The position numbers and the translations under genes were made by a program. The notes under the pieces were generated by a model. It was given only the letters and a program-made list of their open reading frames with translations. It did no database searches and had not been told where the DNA came from. Of a stretch of DNA of 64,000 nt, positions 16,225-24,481 are shown piece after piece. The stretch's first letter is position 1. Every line of letters begins with the position of its first letter. The stretch is from Clostridia bacterium (GTDB lineage Bacteria; Bacillota; Clostridia; Oscillospirales; Acutalibacteraceae): positions 1 to 64,000 of the forward strand of contig JAFQJH010000025.1 of NCBI GenBank assembly GCA_017415025.1, in the 5' to 3' direction.

Positions 16225-16921
16225 CAGTAAGATAAATTGACAAAAATTATTCGGCAAATCGGGCAGTTGCGGACAAGCTGTTTTGACCATAAAAAGAATA
16301 ATGAATAATCAAGTGGCTTCGCAACGATTTTAGGACGGCGGGAGCAAGCCCCCGCCCTACCGCATACAAATTTCATTCGGGTCGGTAGGGGCAGATATCA
16401 TCTGCCCGCGGATTCTGATATGATTTTCGGGAGCATACTATGCTCCCCTACTGGCATAATTGTATTAGGGGGCGTAGGGCGTGGCGTTTACGACATGCTG
16501 TTATTTTTTGCTGAAGCTTCGGCACGTTGGCGAGCGCCGTGCCCTACAAAATAAATTTTAATCTGCCCGACAAATTGGAGTTTGTAGGGATGTTTAAATA
16601 TTTGCTGTTTCCTAGCCCTCCTTGAAAGCGGAGGGTGGCACGGCGTAAGCCGTGACGGGAGGATTGTTTTTTAGCAATCCCTCAGTCTTTTGCTTCGCAA
16701 AATCCAGCTCCCTTTACACAAGGGAGCCGGCTCTATCCAAGCTGAATCTAACTGTAAATTTCCCCGACAAATTAAAATTTGTGCTGATTTGACGGGACGT
16801 CGTGGCGCCGTCCCCTACTAAACGCATTAAATCTACGGACATAATTAATGTCATCCCAAGCGAAGCGAAGGCTCTTTAAAAAAGATTCTTCACCACGTTC
16901 AGAATGACACAATCGAAGAAC
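16225..16921. repeat. Dispersed GC-rich repeat island, right of secreted-protein gene
   Basis: About 700 bp without a gene. Repeated blocks seen: GGGCGTAGGGCGTGGCG near 16470, CGCCGTGCCCTACAAAATAA near 16530 (similar to 14115), variants of CCCGACAAATT..A.TTTG at 16563 and 16765, TGGCACGGCGTAAGCCGTGA near 16635 and CAGCTCCCTTTACACAAGGG near 16705. These are palindromic, extragenic-type repeats. Confidence 0.6.
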
Positions 16922-16954
16922 GCAGAAAAAAAGACGGCAGATTGCTCTGCCGTC
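16922..16954 (-). terminator. Terminator of ChbG-like gene
   Basis: GACGGCAGA (16933-16941) pairs with TCTGCCGTC (16946-16954), loop TTGC, followed on the minus strand by a T7 run. Confidence 0.88.
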
Positions 16955-16971
16955 AACAAGGTAGTGTTCAA

Positions 16972-17859
16972 TTAACCCTTGAGCTTGCCGCCCTTCATCT
17001 TGATAAGCTCGCGGTAGCTGATAAGCTCTACGCCGTGGTCCTTGAGGTACTTATGTACATAAGGGTCCTTCATAAGCTCATATTCCCATACTCTGTCCTG
17101 CCATCTGCCGGTGATACCCTTGAGCTCATCGGTTTCAACTGACGGGTGGATGAACGTCTCTGTTACGCCGTCCTCGGGGATATTTGTCCAGATTTTAAGG
17201 ATTGTGTCACGGTATGTTTCATAGCTGACACGCATATCGTCGTTCCAATCCGGGAAAAGAAGATAATCGGGAATTACAACATCGTACTTCTTGCCCCAAT
17301 GCTTTGAAAGAAGAGTTACGGCAGCATAAAGGAAGTAAGGTGTACCCTTCGGGCAGATGCGCTTGTCGTGCTTTGTATAAAGACGGTAAGCATAGCCGTA
17401 TTCACCGCAGACACGAAGTGCAAGCTTTGAAAGACCGAGTCTGCCTGTATAATGGCCGTAGAGTGAGCCCATGTGGTTATCTGTATGAGAAGGCTTCATA
17501 CCCCAGCTATGTGCAAGGTCAATCTGCGCACGGATTTCAGCTTCAAGGTCTTCATAAGATGCGTTCTTTTCGACCTGATCGCTCTCGTGCCACATAAAGC
17601 CCTCTTCATCAACGAGAGTTTTACCGTTTGTAAGAGGTTTCCAACGATACTCTCCCCACTCGCTGGTCATTGTGAGATGAACGCCGACAGCGTGCTCGGG
17701 ATGCGCATTTGAAAACTCAACAGCCTCCTTTGCCGCAGGGCAAGGAATCATAACGGTTGCTGATTTGAGCCAACCGCCCTCAAAAAGCTCTGCAACGGCA
17801 GTATTGGCCGCCTTGCACATTCCATAGTCGTCTGCATTAACAATAAGGTATTTAGCCAT
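16972..17859 (-). CDS. ChbG/HpnK-family (YdjC-like) carbohydrate deacetylase
   Basis: 295 residues of the YdjC/ChbG/HpnK family, metal-dependent enzymes that deacetylate N-acetylated sugars such as diacetylchitobiose or related glycolipids. Metal and catalytic motifs: NADDYGMC (8-15) with D10 and D11, GVHLTMTSEW (about 78-87), PSHTDNHMG (about 124-132), and the late FIHPSVETDE. No signal peptide, so cytoplasmic. Own promoter at 17896-17923. Neighbouring PAP2 and PHP-MFS-GH127 genes point to glycan-related functions but do not fix the substrate. Confidence 0.88.
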   Translation of the reverse strand: MAKYLIVNADDYGMCKAANTAVAELFEGGWLKSATVMIPCPAAKEAVEFSNAHPEHAVGVHLTMTSEWGEYRWKPLTNGKTLVDEEGFMWHESDQVEKNASYEDLEAEIRAQIDLAHSWGMKPSHTDNHMGSLYGHYTGRLGLSKLALRVCGEYGYAYRLYTKHDKRICPKGTPYFLYAAVTLLSKHWGKKYDVVIPDYLLFPDWNDDMRVSYETYRDTILKIWTNIPEDGVTETFIHPSVETDELKGITGRWQDRVWEYELMKDPYVHKYLKDHGVELISYRELIKMKGGKLKG

Positions 17860-17895
17860 AATTCAAGTCCTTTCTTTTAAGAAACTAACATAATG

Positions 17896-17923
17896 ATTAT
17901 ACCACACAGGATAAAAAAATCAA
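17896..17923 (-). promoter_or_regulatory. Promoter of ChbG-like gene
   Basis: Minus strand TTGATT (17918-17923), 16-bp spacer, TATAAT (17896-17901). Confidence 0.65.
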
Positions 17924-17930
17924 TAGTACA

Positions 17931-17959
17931 TTGATTTCTTTAAAGAAATATGATATTAT
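17931..17959 (+). promoter_or_regulatory. Promoter of PAP2 phosphatase gene
   Basis: TTGATT (17931-17936), 17-bp spacer, TATTAT (17954-17959), divergent to and 8 bp from the ChbG-like promoter. Confidence 0.6.
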
Positions 17960-17986
17960 TCTGAAAAAATATAAAGGAGAATTAAT

Positions 17987-18862
17987 ATGTTCCCCAATGA
18001 AATCACCTTTCTGCAGACTCTTGAAGGTATGCGTACGGAATTTCTTAACAAGCTGTTTGAATTCGTCACAATGTTCGGCGAAGAAACCTTACTGATTGTT
18101 TTTGTATGCGTTATCTATTTTGTTTTCGATAAGATGCTTGCCCGCAGAATTTTCTTCATCACGGCGGCATCCCTCGGAGTAAACGGAATTGTCAAAAACT
18201 TTGCAAAAGTTCCCCGTCCGTTCGCTGACGGTACGATCACCTGTGTAAGACCTGATACTGCAACGGGATATTCCTTCCCAAGCGGTCACACTCAGAACGT
18301 TGCAACTTGGACATCCGCATTCGCAGTTCACCTTAAAAAATGGTGGGTAACTGTCGCCGCAATCGTACTTACGGTCGCCGTCGGATTTTCTAGAATGTAT
18401 CTCGGTGCTCATTATCCGAGCGACGTTATTGTCGGAACGGTTATCGGCGTGCTTTTCGCTATTTTCGGAAACCTTGCCTACGACAAAATTGAGAACAAGA
18501 ACATAATCCACGCGGCTGTTGTTATCGCTTATGCTCCGTTCATAGTTTTCTTCCTTTTCAGCGGCGCCAACGAGCTTTACGCGGATTTCTACAAGCTTTT
18601 CGGTATGCTCGTCGGCTTCCTTTTCGGCGTTATGTTCGACGACAAATATGTCAAAATGACCTGCGACGGTGCGATATGGAAGAGACTTCTTCGCGTTGTT
18701 ATTTCCGTTGTACTCGTCCTTGCGGTTAAAGAAGGACTTAAGCTTGTTTTCGATTTTTCGAACATTCAGTTGTCCCTTATTTTTGACGGTGTAAGATACT
18801 TCTTTGTTGTATTTACAATTCTCGGCTTCTGTCCGTGGCTTTTCAAAAAAATCAAGATATAA
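17987..18862 (+). CDS. PAP2-superfamily membrane phosphatase
   Basis: 291-residue integral membrane phosphatase of the PAP2 family; removes phosphate from lipid phosphates (phosphatidic acid, undecaprenyl-PP or similar). The tripartite signature is complete: K-x6-RP as KNFAKVPRP, PSGH as SFPSGHTQN, and SR-x5-H-x3-D as SRMYLGAHYPSD. About eight hydrophobic helices; the C-terminal extension (about 185-291) has extra membrane segments beyond the core. AAAGGAG SD. Single-gene unit with its own promoter and terminator. Confidence 0.9.
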   Translation: MFPNEITFLQTLEGMRTEFLNKLFEFVTMFGEETLLIVFVCVIYFVFDKMLARRIFFITAASLGVNGIVKNFAKVPRPFADGTITCVRPDTATGYSFPSGHTQNVATWTSAFAVHLKKWWVTVAAIVLTVAVGFSRMYLGAHYPSDVIVGTVIGVLFAIFGNLAYDKIENKNIIHAAVVIAYAPFIVFFLFSGANELYADFYKLFGMLVGFLFGVMFDDKYVKMTCDGAIWKRLLRVVISVVLVLAVKEGLKLVFDFSNIQLSLIFDGVRYFFVVFTILGFCPWLFKKIKI

Positions 18863-18868
18863 AAAATT

Positions 18869-18899
18869 TCTCCGAATGATTGCTCATTCGGAGATTTTT
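18869..18899 (+). terminator. Terminator of PAP2 gene
   Basis: TCTCCGAATGA (18869-18879) pairs with TCATTCGGAGA (18884-18894), followed by TTTTTC. Confidence 0.88.
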
Positions 18900-18915
18900 C
18901 ATTATCCTGCCGTAA

Positions 18916-18944
18916 TTGACAATGCTGATTATAATTGATAGAAT
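18916..18944 (+). promoter_or_regulatory. Promoter of PHP-MFS-GH127 operon
   Basis: TTGACA (18916-18921), 17-bp spacer, TAGAAT (18939-18944), 24 bp before the TTG start. Confidence 0.75.
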
Positions 18945-18967
18945 AAACAGGTAAAGGACGTGATATT

Positions 18968-19720
18968 TTGTTTCTGACACAAGGAATTTATGACATTGAT
19001 GAGCTTGCTCATTACAACTTGCACATTCATACCTGTTTTTCGGGCTGTGCAAAGGATGAAATGACTTTTGAAAATATCGTAAAGACCGCTGAAAATGCAG
19101 GTCTTGAAACTATTGCGCTTTGTGACCATATATATAGACCTGATGATTTGCCTGATTTCATCGAAAACTGCAAAATGTTAAGAATGAAGCGCGACGAATC
19201 GGACAGCAGGGTAAAAATTCTTATCGGCGGTGAATTTTCGTGCTACGGGACGGACCAATATACGCTCAAAGGTATTGAGCTTGACACGGAATACCGTCTT
19301 TATGCGCAAAATCACTTTCACGTAACAGGCTGGCAACAGGGTGAAGAAAAAACACCCGAGGCTTATAAGGAGCTGACAAAAAAGATGCTTCATAATCTTT
19401 TTAAGGACAGGGCGGCAGATACGGTCGCTCATCCGCTTAACGGAACTTACCTTCGTAAAATGATGGGTTGGGACGCCGACGTTTTAGGCAACTGCTGGCG
19501 CGACGACGAGATAGCCGAAATTTTAAAGGAAGGCTATGAAAGCGGCTGTGCCTGGGAGTTAAATGCCGCCGCATTTTCGTCAGATCCGATGCTTGTAAAA
19601 AGAATATATAATATCGGCAAGGAGCTCGGAGTTGTTTTCACTCTCGGAACTGATGCACACAGACTTGAGAGCATCGACACAAAAAGCTTTACGGATGCGC
19701 TGAAAAGAATTCTGTATTAA
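18968..19720 (+). CDS. PHP-domain phosphoesterase-like hydrolase
   Basis: 250-residue PHP-domain protein. Metal ligands are visible in NLHIHTCFS (H19, H21), ALCDHIY, the GGEFSCYG glutamate, AHPLNG and GTDAHRLES. The fold serves histidinol phosphatases and DNA-polymerase-associated phosphoesterases; here the substrate is unknown. It starts at TTG, since the first internal ATG lies past the metal motif; AAAGGA is 9 nt upstream. It heads an operon with an MFS transporter (11 nt away) and a GH127 glycosidase, so a sugar-phosphate or related substrate is plausible. Confidence 0.82.
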   Translation: MFLTQGIYDIDELAHYNLHIHTCFSGCAKDEMTFENIVKTAENAGLETIALCDHIYRPDDLPDFIENCKMLRMKRDESDSRVKILIGGEFSCYGTDQYTLKGIELDTEYRLYAQNHFHVTGWQQGEEKTPEAYKELTKKMLHNLFKDRAADTVAHPLNGTYLRKMMGWDADVLGNCWRDDEIAEILKEGYESGCAWELNAAAFSSDPMLVKRIYNIGKELGVVFTLGTDAHRLESIDTKSFTDALKRILY

Positions 19721-19731
19721 GGAGTGTTGTT

Positions 19732-21183
19732 ATGAAAACCAAAACAATGACACCTGAAAAATTAAAGAAAATTCAATCAAAGCGTGAAAAAGAAATTATA
19801 AAATGGGAAAAAGAGAAATCGAGACCGAAGAAATCGTATTATTTCGCTTATCTTGTTTTCATCATTACGCTCATTTACGCAACGGATGAAATTGCTTCGC
19901 AGATCGGTACGCTGATGGAAACAGAAATTGCAAACGATCTTTTTGCAAAATTCGGTGAAAGCTCAGTCGGTCTGTTGAATATATTGGGAATATTTGTTGT
20001 CCCATTTCAGGCGCTCGGTCTTTTATACAGACCTCTTGCCGACCGTTGGGGAAGAAAGACTTTCCTTATAATAAACACCTTTGGTATGAGCCTTGCGCTG
20101 CTTGTTATCTTCCTTTCAAATAATCTGTTCCTTTATTTTGTCGGTGCTTGTCTGGTACAGTTCTTCATACCGCACGATATGCACGTGGTTTACATAATGG
20201 AATCATCCCCCACCAAGCACCGCGGCAAGGTTTATTCTTCAATCAAATTTATCGCCAATATGTCTGTAATGCTCGTTCCGCTTTTAAGGCGGTTGCTTAT
20301 GACAGAGGCTTCCGAATGGAGATTGGTTTATTTTATCCCTGCCGTTGTCGGACTTATAACAAGCTTCATAGCATTGCTCACAGCCAGAGAAACAGACTCG
20401 TTTATTGAATCAAGACTTCGTTACCTGCGTATGACGGACGAAGAGCGTCTTGCAGAGCAAAAGAATTCACAGAACAGTCAGGGCGGACTTATCCCCGCGC
20501 TGAAATTTGCAATGAAGCACAAGCAGCTCCGCTGGCTTTACATCACTTCTTCGCTGGCAAACCTCGGATTCATCGGTACTATAAACTATCAGGTTATAAT
20601 GTCCTACGGCTACGCGCAGAACTACGTTAAAGAAGGATTGTTCGCAAAACTCGGTGAGGAGGTTATGAACGCCGTGAGCGTAGGACCTGTTACAGCCGCA
20701 TTGTTTATGTTCCCTGTCGGCTGTGCTGTTTCGCAGGTTATTATGGGCTTTATCTCCGATTCAAAGGGGCGTAAAGCGGCGGCTATCACTACCGCGACGA
20801 ACTGTCTGCTTGCATTTATCGGTTTTACGGTCGGCTCGAATATGGCACTCAACCCATATATTGTCGGCTTCCTTTGCGGTGCTTTCGTCGGAAGCTTTTA
20901 TTCAACGAACGACGTTATTATTATGATGATCGGTGAATCGTCGCCGACCAATCTGCGTTCCTCTGCAATGTCGGCACAGTTTATCGTTACCGCCGTGGGC
21001 GTTGCGGTTTCTTACGTTATAGGTCTTCCGCTTATAACATTTATCGGAAACAGCGTAACGGGAATTGTTTCCTTTGCACTTCTTGTTCCCGGCTTTGTTG
21101 CCGCATTGATTACGTTAATTTCAAAAACACACGACACCAAGGGCGTTGATATGGATACAGTGACAGGCTGTGAATGGGATTGA
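19732..21183 (+). CDS. MFS transporter
   Basis: 483-residue major facilitator superfamily permease with about 12 membrane helices. The loop 2-3 signature is present as PLADRWGRKTFL (about 101-112) and its repeat as GFISDSKGRKAAA in the second half. A charged cytoplasmic N-terminus of about 38 residues precedes helix 1. ESSPTKHRG and ESSPTNLRS mark the two pseudo-symmetric halves. It is placed between a PHP hydrolase and a GH127 enzyme, 4 nt from the latter, so it likely imports the arabinose-containing oligosaccharide that GH127 cuts. Substrate is inferred from context. Confidence 0.88.
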   Translation: MKTKTMTPEKLKKIQSKREKEIIKWEKEKSRPKKSYYFAYLVFIITLIYATDEIASQIGTLMETEIANDLFAKFGESSVGLLNILGIFVVPFQALGLLYRPLADRWGRKTFLIINTFGMSLALLVIFLSNNLFLYFVGACLVQFFIPHDMHVVYIMESSPTKHRGKVYSSIKFIANMSVMLVPLLRRLLMTEASEWRLVYFIPAVVGLITSFIALLTARETDSFIESRLRYLRMTDEERLAEQKNSQNSQGGLIPALKFAMKHKQLRWLYITSSLANLGFIGTINYQVIMSYGYAQNYVKEGLFAKLGEEVMNAVSVGPVTAALFMFPVGCAVSQVIMGFISDSKGRKAAAITTATNCLLAFIGFTVGSNMALNPYIVGFLCGAFVGSFYSTNDVIIMMIGESSPTNLRSSAMSAQFIVTAVGVAVSYVIGLPLITFIGNSVTGIVSFALLVPGFVAALITLISKTHDTKGVDMDTVTGCEWD

Positions 21184-21187
21184 TAAT

Positions 21188-23110
21188 ATGGACTCAAGAT
21201 TATTTTCTGAACACGTACCGCTAAAAAATGTGGAAATTGATGATGTTTTCTGGAACACCAGGCAGGAGCTCGTCAGAACGCAGGTAATCCCCTATCAATA
21301 TGAGGCTCTGCACGACAGAATTGACGGTGCGGAAAAAAGCTATTCTGTCTCTAACTTTATTAAAGCATCGGAAATTGTCAAAAAAATATCGGCAGGCTGT
21401 GACGTTCCCGTTTATCCTGCCGACAGATGGCACTATTCCGAGAAGGATTCCGATGAACAAGCTTTCCTCGGTTGGGTTTTTCAGGACAGTGACGTTTATA
21501 AATGGATAGAGGCTGTTGGATATTCGCTGACGGGGCATCCTGACAAAGACCTTCAGCAAAAAGCAGAAGCCGTAATACAGCTTGTATGCGACTCCCAGTT
21601 AGAAAACGGATATCTTGACACCTTATACGTTATAAACGACCGCAGTAAAATATTTTCAAATTTAAAAGACTACCACGAGCTGTATTGCTTCGGGCATCTG
21701 ACCGAAGCGGCAATCAGTTTTTATAACGCTACGGGCAAGCGAGAGCTTCTGGATGCGGCTTGTCGCTTTGCCGACCTTATCTGTGACACCTTCGGCGAGG
21801 ATAAGATAAGGGGTTATCCGGGACACGAAATTGCAGAAATGGCTTTGGTTAAGCTTTACGACATTACTCTGAAAAATCAGTATCTTGATACGGCAAGGTT
21901 TTTTATTAATGAAAGAGGCAAAAAGCCGTATTATTACGACAAAGTGCTCGGTAAAACAACAGTTGAGGATAATTATCACTATAATCAGGCACACTGTGAG
22001 CCGAGGTATCAGCACGAGGCTGTCGGTCACGCAGTCAGGGGTGTTTACCTTTACAGCGGAATGGCTGATATAGCAAAAAGATACAAGGACGACGAGCTTT
22101 ATTTTGCTTGTCGGAAATTAATTGACAACATTATAAACCAAAAGATGTATATAAACGGAGGCATCGGTTCAACAGTACACGGTGAGGCATTTTCTTACAA
22201 CTATGATTTGCCGAACGATCTGGCATACAGTGAAACCTGCGCTTCTGTCGGCTTGATTTTTTTTGCGAGAAGGATGCTTGAAATATCTCCCGACCCTGAT
22301 GTTGCAGATACCGTTGAGAGAGCTTTATATAACACTGTTCTTTCCGGTATGTCTGAGGACGGAAAAAGCTTCTTCTACGTCAATCCGCTTGAGGTTTTGC
22401 CTGAGGCTTCGCACAACGACGAAAGAAAAAAGCATGTCAAACCCATAAGACAGAAATGGTTCGGATGTGCGTGCTGTCCGCCGAACATTGCAAGACTGAT
22501 TTCTTCAATCGGTGAATACTGCTACACACAAAACGATACTGCAATCTTTATTCATCAATTTATCGGCGGAAGAATGAGCAGTGATAAGGGGCAGCTGACA
22601 ATCAATTCCGATTATCTGTCAAGCGGCAGAATTTCGGTTTTGGTTTCTCCGAAAAAAGACTTTACACTTGCCGTCAGAATTCCCGCTTGGTGCGATGAGT
22701 ACACATTTTCGCATAAGTGTGAAATTAACAACGGTTATGCATATTTTAAAATTGATGCTGAGACCCTGATTGATATTCAATTTAAATTAAAAATCAGAAT
22801 GATAAAATGCTCGAACCGTGTAAGAGCAAATATCGGCAAGATTGCCGTCACGCGAGGCCCCCTTGTTTATTGTCTTGAAGAGGCAGACAACGGAAATAAC
22901 TTACAGATGTTAAGCATTGACAGGCACACGGATTTTTCATTCGACGGTCAGTACATTTTAGCTGACGGGTTCCGTGAAAAGGATTGCGCAACGCTTTATG
23001 AGAGCTGGCGCGAAGCCGAAAAGGAAAGGGTTAAACTGAAATTTATTCCGTATTACAGATGGGCTAACCGCGGAGAAAACGAAATGAGTGTTTACATCAG
23101 AATAGAATAA
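21188..23110 (+). CDS. GH127-family glycoside hydrolase (beta-L-arabinofuranosidase-like)
   Basis: 640 residues from the ATG at 21188; a reading 18 nt longer overlaps the MFS stop. It matches the GH127 (DUF1680) family. The zinc-cysteine active site is seen: E349 and C351 in SETCASVG, then C427, C429 and C430 in FGCACCPPN, where C429/C430 supplies the cysteine nucleophile in HypBA1. An (alpha/alpha)6 barrel fills residues about 1-440, then a beta-sandwich. No signal peptide, so it acts on imported oligosaccharides. The last gene of the operon, followed by a terminator. Specificity for beta-L-arabinofuranosides is by family and not proven. Confidence 0.9.
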   Translation: MDSRLFSEHVPLKNVEIDDVFWNTRQELVRTQVIPYQYEALHDRIDGAEKSYSVSNFIKASEIVKKISAGCDVPVYPADRWHYSEKDSDEQAFLGWVFQDSDVYKWIEAVGYSLTGHPDKDLQQKAEAVIQLVCDSQLENGYLDTLYVINDRSKIFSNLKDYHELYCFGHLTEAAISFYNATGKRELLDAACRFADLICDTFGEDKIRGYPGHEIAEMALVKLYDITLKNQYLDTARFFINERGKKPYYYDKVLGKTTVEDNYHYNQAHCEPRYQHEAVGHAVRGVYLYSGMADIAKRYKDDELYFACRKLIDNIINQKMYINGGIGSTVHGEAFSYNYDLPNDLAYSETCASVGLIFFARRMLEISPDPDVADTVERALYNTVLSGMSEDGKSFFYVNPLEVLPEASHNDERKKHVKPIRQKWFGCACCPPNIARLISSIGEYCYTQNDTAIFIHQFIGGRMSSDKGQLTINSDYLSSGRISVLVSPKKDFTLAVRIPAWCDEYTFSHKCEINNGYAYFKIDAETLIDIQFKLKIRMIKCSNRVRANIGKIAVTRGPLVYCLEEADNGNNLQMLSIDRHTDFSFDGQYILADGFREKDCATLYESWREAEKERVKLKFIPYYRWANRGENEMSVYIRIE

Positions 23111-23113
23111 AAA

Positions 23114-23146
23114 ATGGCTGTATCGTTGTGATACAGCCATTTTTAG
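23114..23146. terminator. Bidirectional terminator between GH127 gene and yitT
   Basis: AAATGGCTGTATC (23114-23126) pairs with GATACAGCCATTT (23132-23144); A-run before and T-run after make it work on both strands for the convergent genes. Confidence 0.9.
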
Positions 23147-23154
23147 TCATCATA

Positions 23155-24069
23155 TCAATCACCTGCGGCGGGAGGGGTGAAGCCCTTGCCGAGGATTTCA
23201 TTTGCTTCTGAAAGAACAATAAAGGTTTCGGGATCGAGTTCTTTTACTTTTTTTCTGATTCTCGGAATTTCGTGACTGCGTGCCGCGCAGATTACAAGCT
23301 CATTCGTATCGCCCGTATATCCGCCCTTACCCTCGATAATAGTTGCACCGCGTCTGCATTCCCTTGTTATCATTTCAGCAACCTCTGCACCCTTTTTGGT
23401 GAAGATATAAAGCATTTTTCCGCTTCCCGTACCGTAAAGGATGTGATCCATAACCTCGGAGCTTGCGAAAATCAGAACAGCGGCATACATTGCACTGTCA
23501 ACACTTCCGAACACAATTGCCGCAGTAATTACAACTGCCGCGTCACAAAGAAGAATCATCGTGCCCATAGTCATGTGCGGCCAGATTTTTTTGAGTAATC
23601 TGCCGAGAACATCAGTTCCGCCCGATGTTGCGCCCCTGACAATTATCAGGGCAATACCTGCACCGCACATTACACCGCAGAACAGTGCCGCAAGAAGCTT
23701 ATCTCCCGTATATGCACCGATAAGACCTGCATTCATAACAGATGCAACACCGTCAATACAAAGAGAGAGCAGAACCGTAGTCCACAAGGTTTTGAGCGTA
23801 AAGGCTTTGCCGATAAAAATCCACGCAAGGATAATAAGCGGAATGTTGAGCACAAGTCCCGTTAAGCCGACGGGAAGCTGCGGTACTAGATAGTTGATAA
23901 TGATAGCAAGACCTGTTATGCCGCTTTGCGCAATGTTATTCGGAATCGCAAAAATGTTGACACCCAGCGCATAAAGTAAGCAACCGAGAATGTAATAAAT
24001 ATTGTCAACAGCAAAATCCTTGATATTGAAATTTTTAAAAACCGATTTCAGACTTTCACTTTTATTCAA
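23155..24069 (-). CDS. YitT-family membrane protein (DUF161/DUF2179)
   Basis: 304 residues from a TTG at 24069 with GGAGG 7 nt upstream; the alternative ATG at 24129 would overlap the preceding gene by 47 nt. Five to six membrane helices (about 25-210) with the YitT features GVNIFAIPNNIAQSG and GATSGGTDVLGRLL, followed by the cytoplasmic DUF2179 domain (about 225-295, TIIEGKGGYTGDTNELVICA). Transport function is suspected in the family but unproven. It is the last gene of the long minus-strand run that begins with the uronate genes. Confidence 0.88.
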   Translation of the reverse strand: MNKSESLKSVFKNFNIKDFAVDNIYYILGCLLYALGVNIFAIPNNIAQSGITGLAIIINYLVPQLPVGLTGLVLNIPLIILAWIFIGKAFTLKTLWTTVLLSLCIDGVASVMNAGLIGAYTGDKLLAALFCGVMCGAGIALIIVRGATSGGTDVLGRLLKKIWPHMTMGTMILLCDAAVVITAAIVFGSVDSAMYAAVLIFASSEVMDHILYGTGSGKMLYIFTKKGAEVAEMITRECRRGATIIEGKGGYTGDTNELVICAARSHEIPRIRKKVKELDPETFIVLSEANEILGKGFTPPAAGD

Positions 24070-24082
24070 AGCAATGCCTCCG

Positions 24083-24475
24083 TTAATCAGATATGATTTT
24101 GAAAAGCTCTGTAATCCTCTCAATTTCATCAGAAAGATACAGATAGCCTATCAATGCCTCAAAGCCCGTTGCCGCGTGGTAATCGCTCTGCGACGCATTT
24201 TTAGGCAGATGACCGACCTTTGCATTCCTTCCGCGCTTGAAAACGGCAACCTCTTTTTCTGTCAGCTCGGGCAAAAGCTTTTCGATAAACTCTGCCTGAG
24301 CAGAGGCTTTTACCTTTCTGACAGCAAGGTTATGGAGATCGTTTGCAGGTCTGTTAGCCGTGCAGATAAGGTCTTCACGCACAAGCAGGTCAAACACCGT
24401 ATCCCCGATAAAAGCAAGCGTAAGAGGACTCAGTTCGTTGGGTTTTACGTCCTTATGTTTCAGTAATCTTTCCAT
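24083..24475 (-). CDS. mrnC: Mini-ribonuclease III
   Basis: 130-residue dimeric RNase III-like nuclease without a dsRNA-binding domain. In Bacillus it trims the ends of 23S rRNA precursor. The catalytic domain has LAFIGDTVFDLLVRE (about 19-33) with the conserved Asp, HNLAVRKVKASAQAEFI and TGFEALIGYLYL with the conserved Glu. Length is exactly that of the family. Starts 6 nt after obg ends; usually it neighbours cysS in Bacillus, so this placement next to obg is a local arrangement. Confidence 0.93.
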   Translation of the reverse strand: MERLLKHKDVKPNELSPLTLAFIGDTVFDLLVREDLICTANRPANDLHNLAVRKVKASAQAEFIEKLLPELTEKEVAVFKRGRNAKVGHLPKNASQSDYHAATGFEALIGYLYLSDEIERITELFKIISD

Positions 24476-24481
24476 ATTATT

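Noticed and set aside
24069-24129. Start of yitT at the ATG 24129
   Set aside because: It overlaps the mini-RNase III gene by 47 nt, whereas a TTG at 24069 has a GGAGG at ideal distance.
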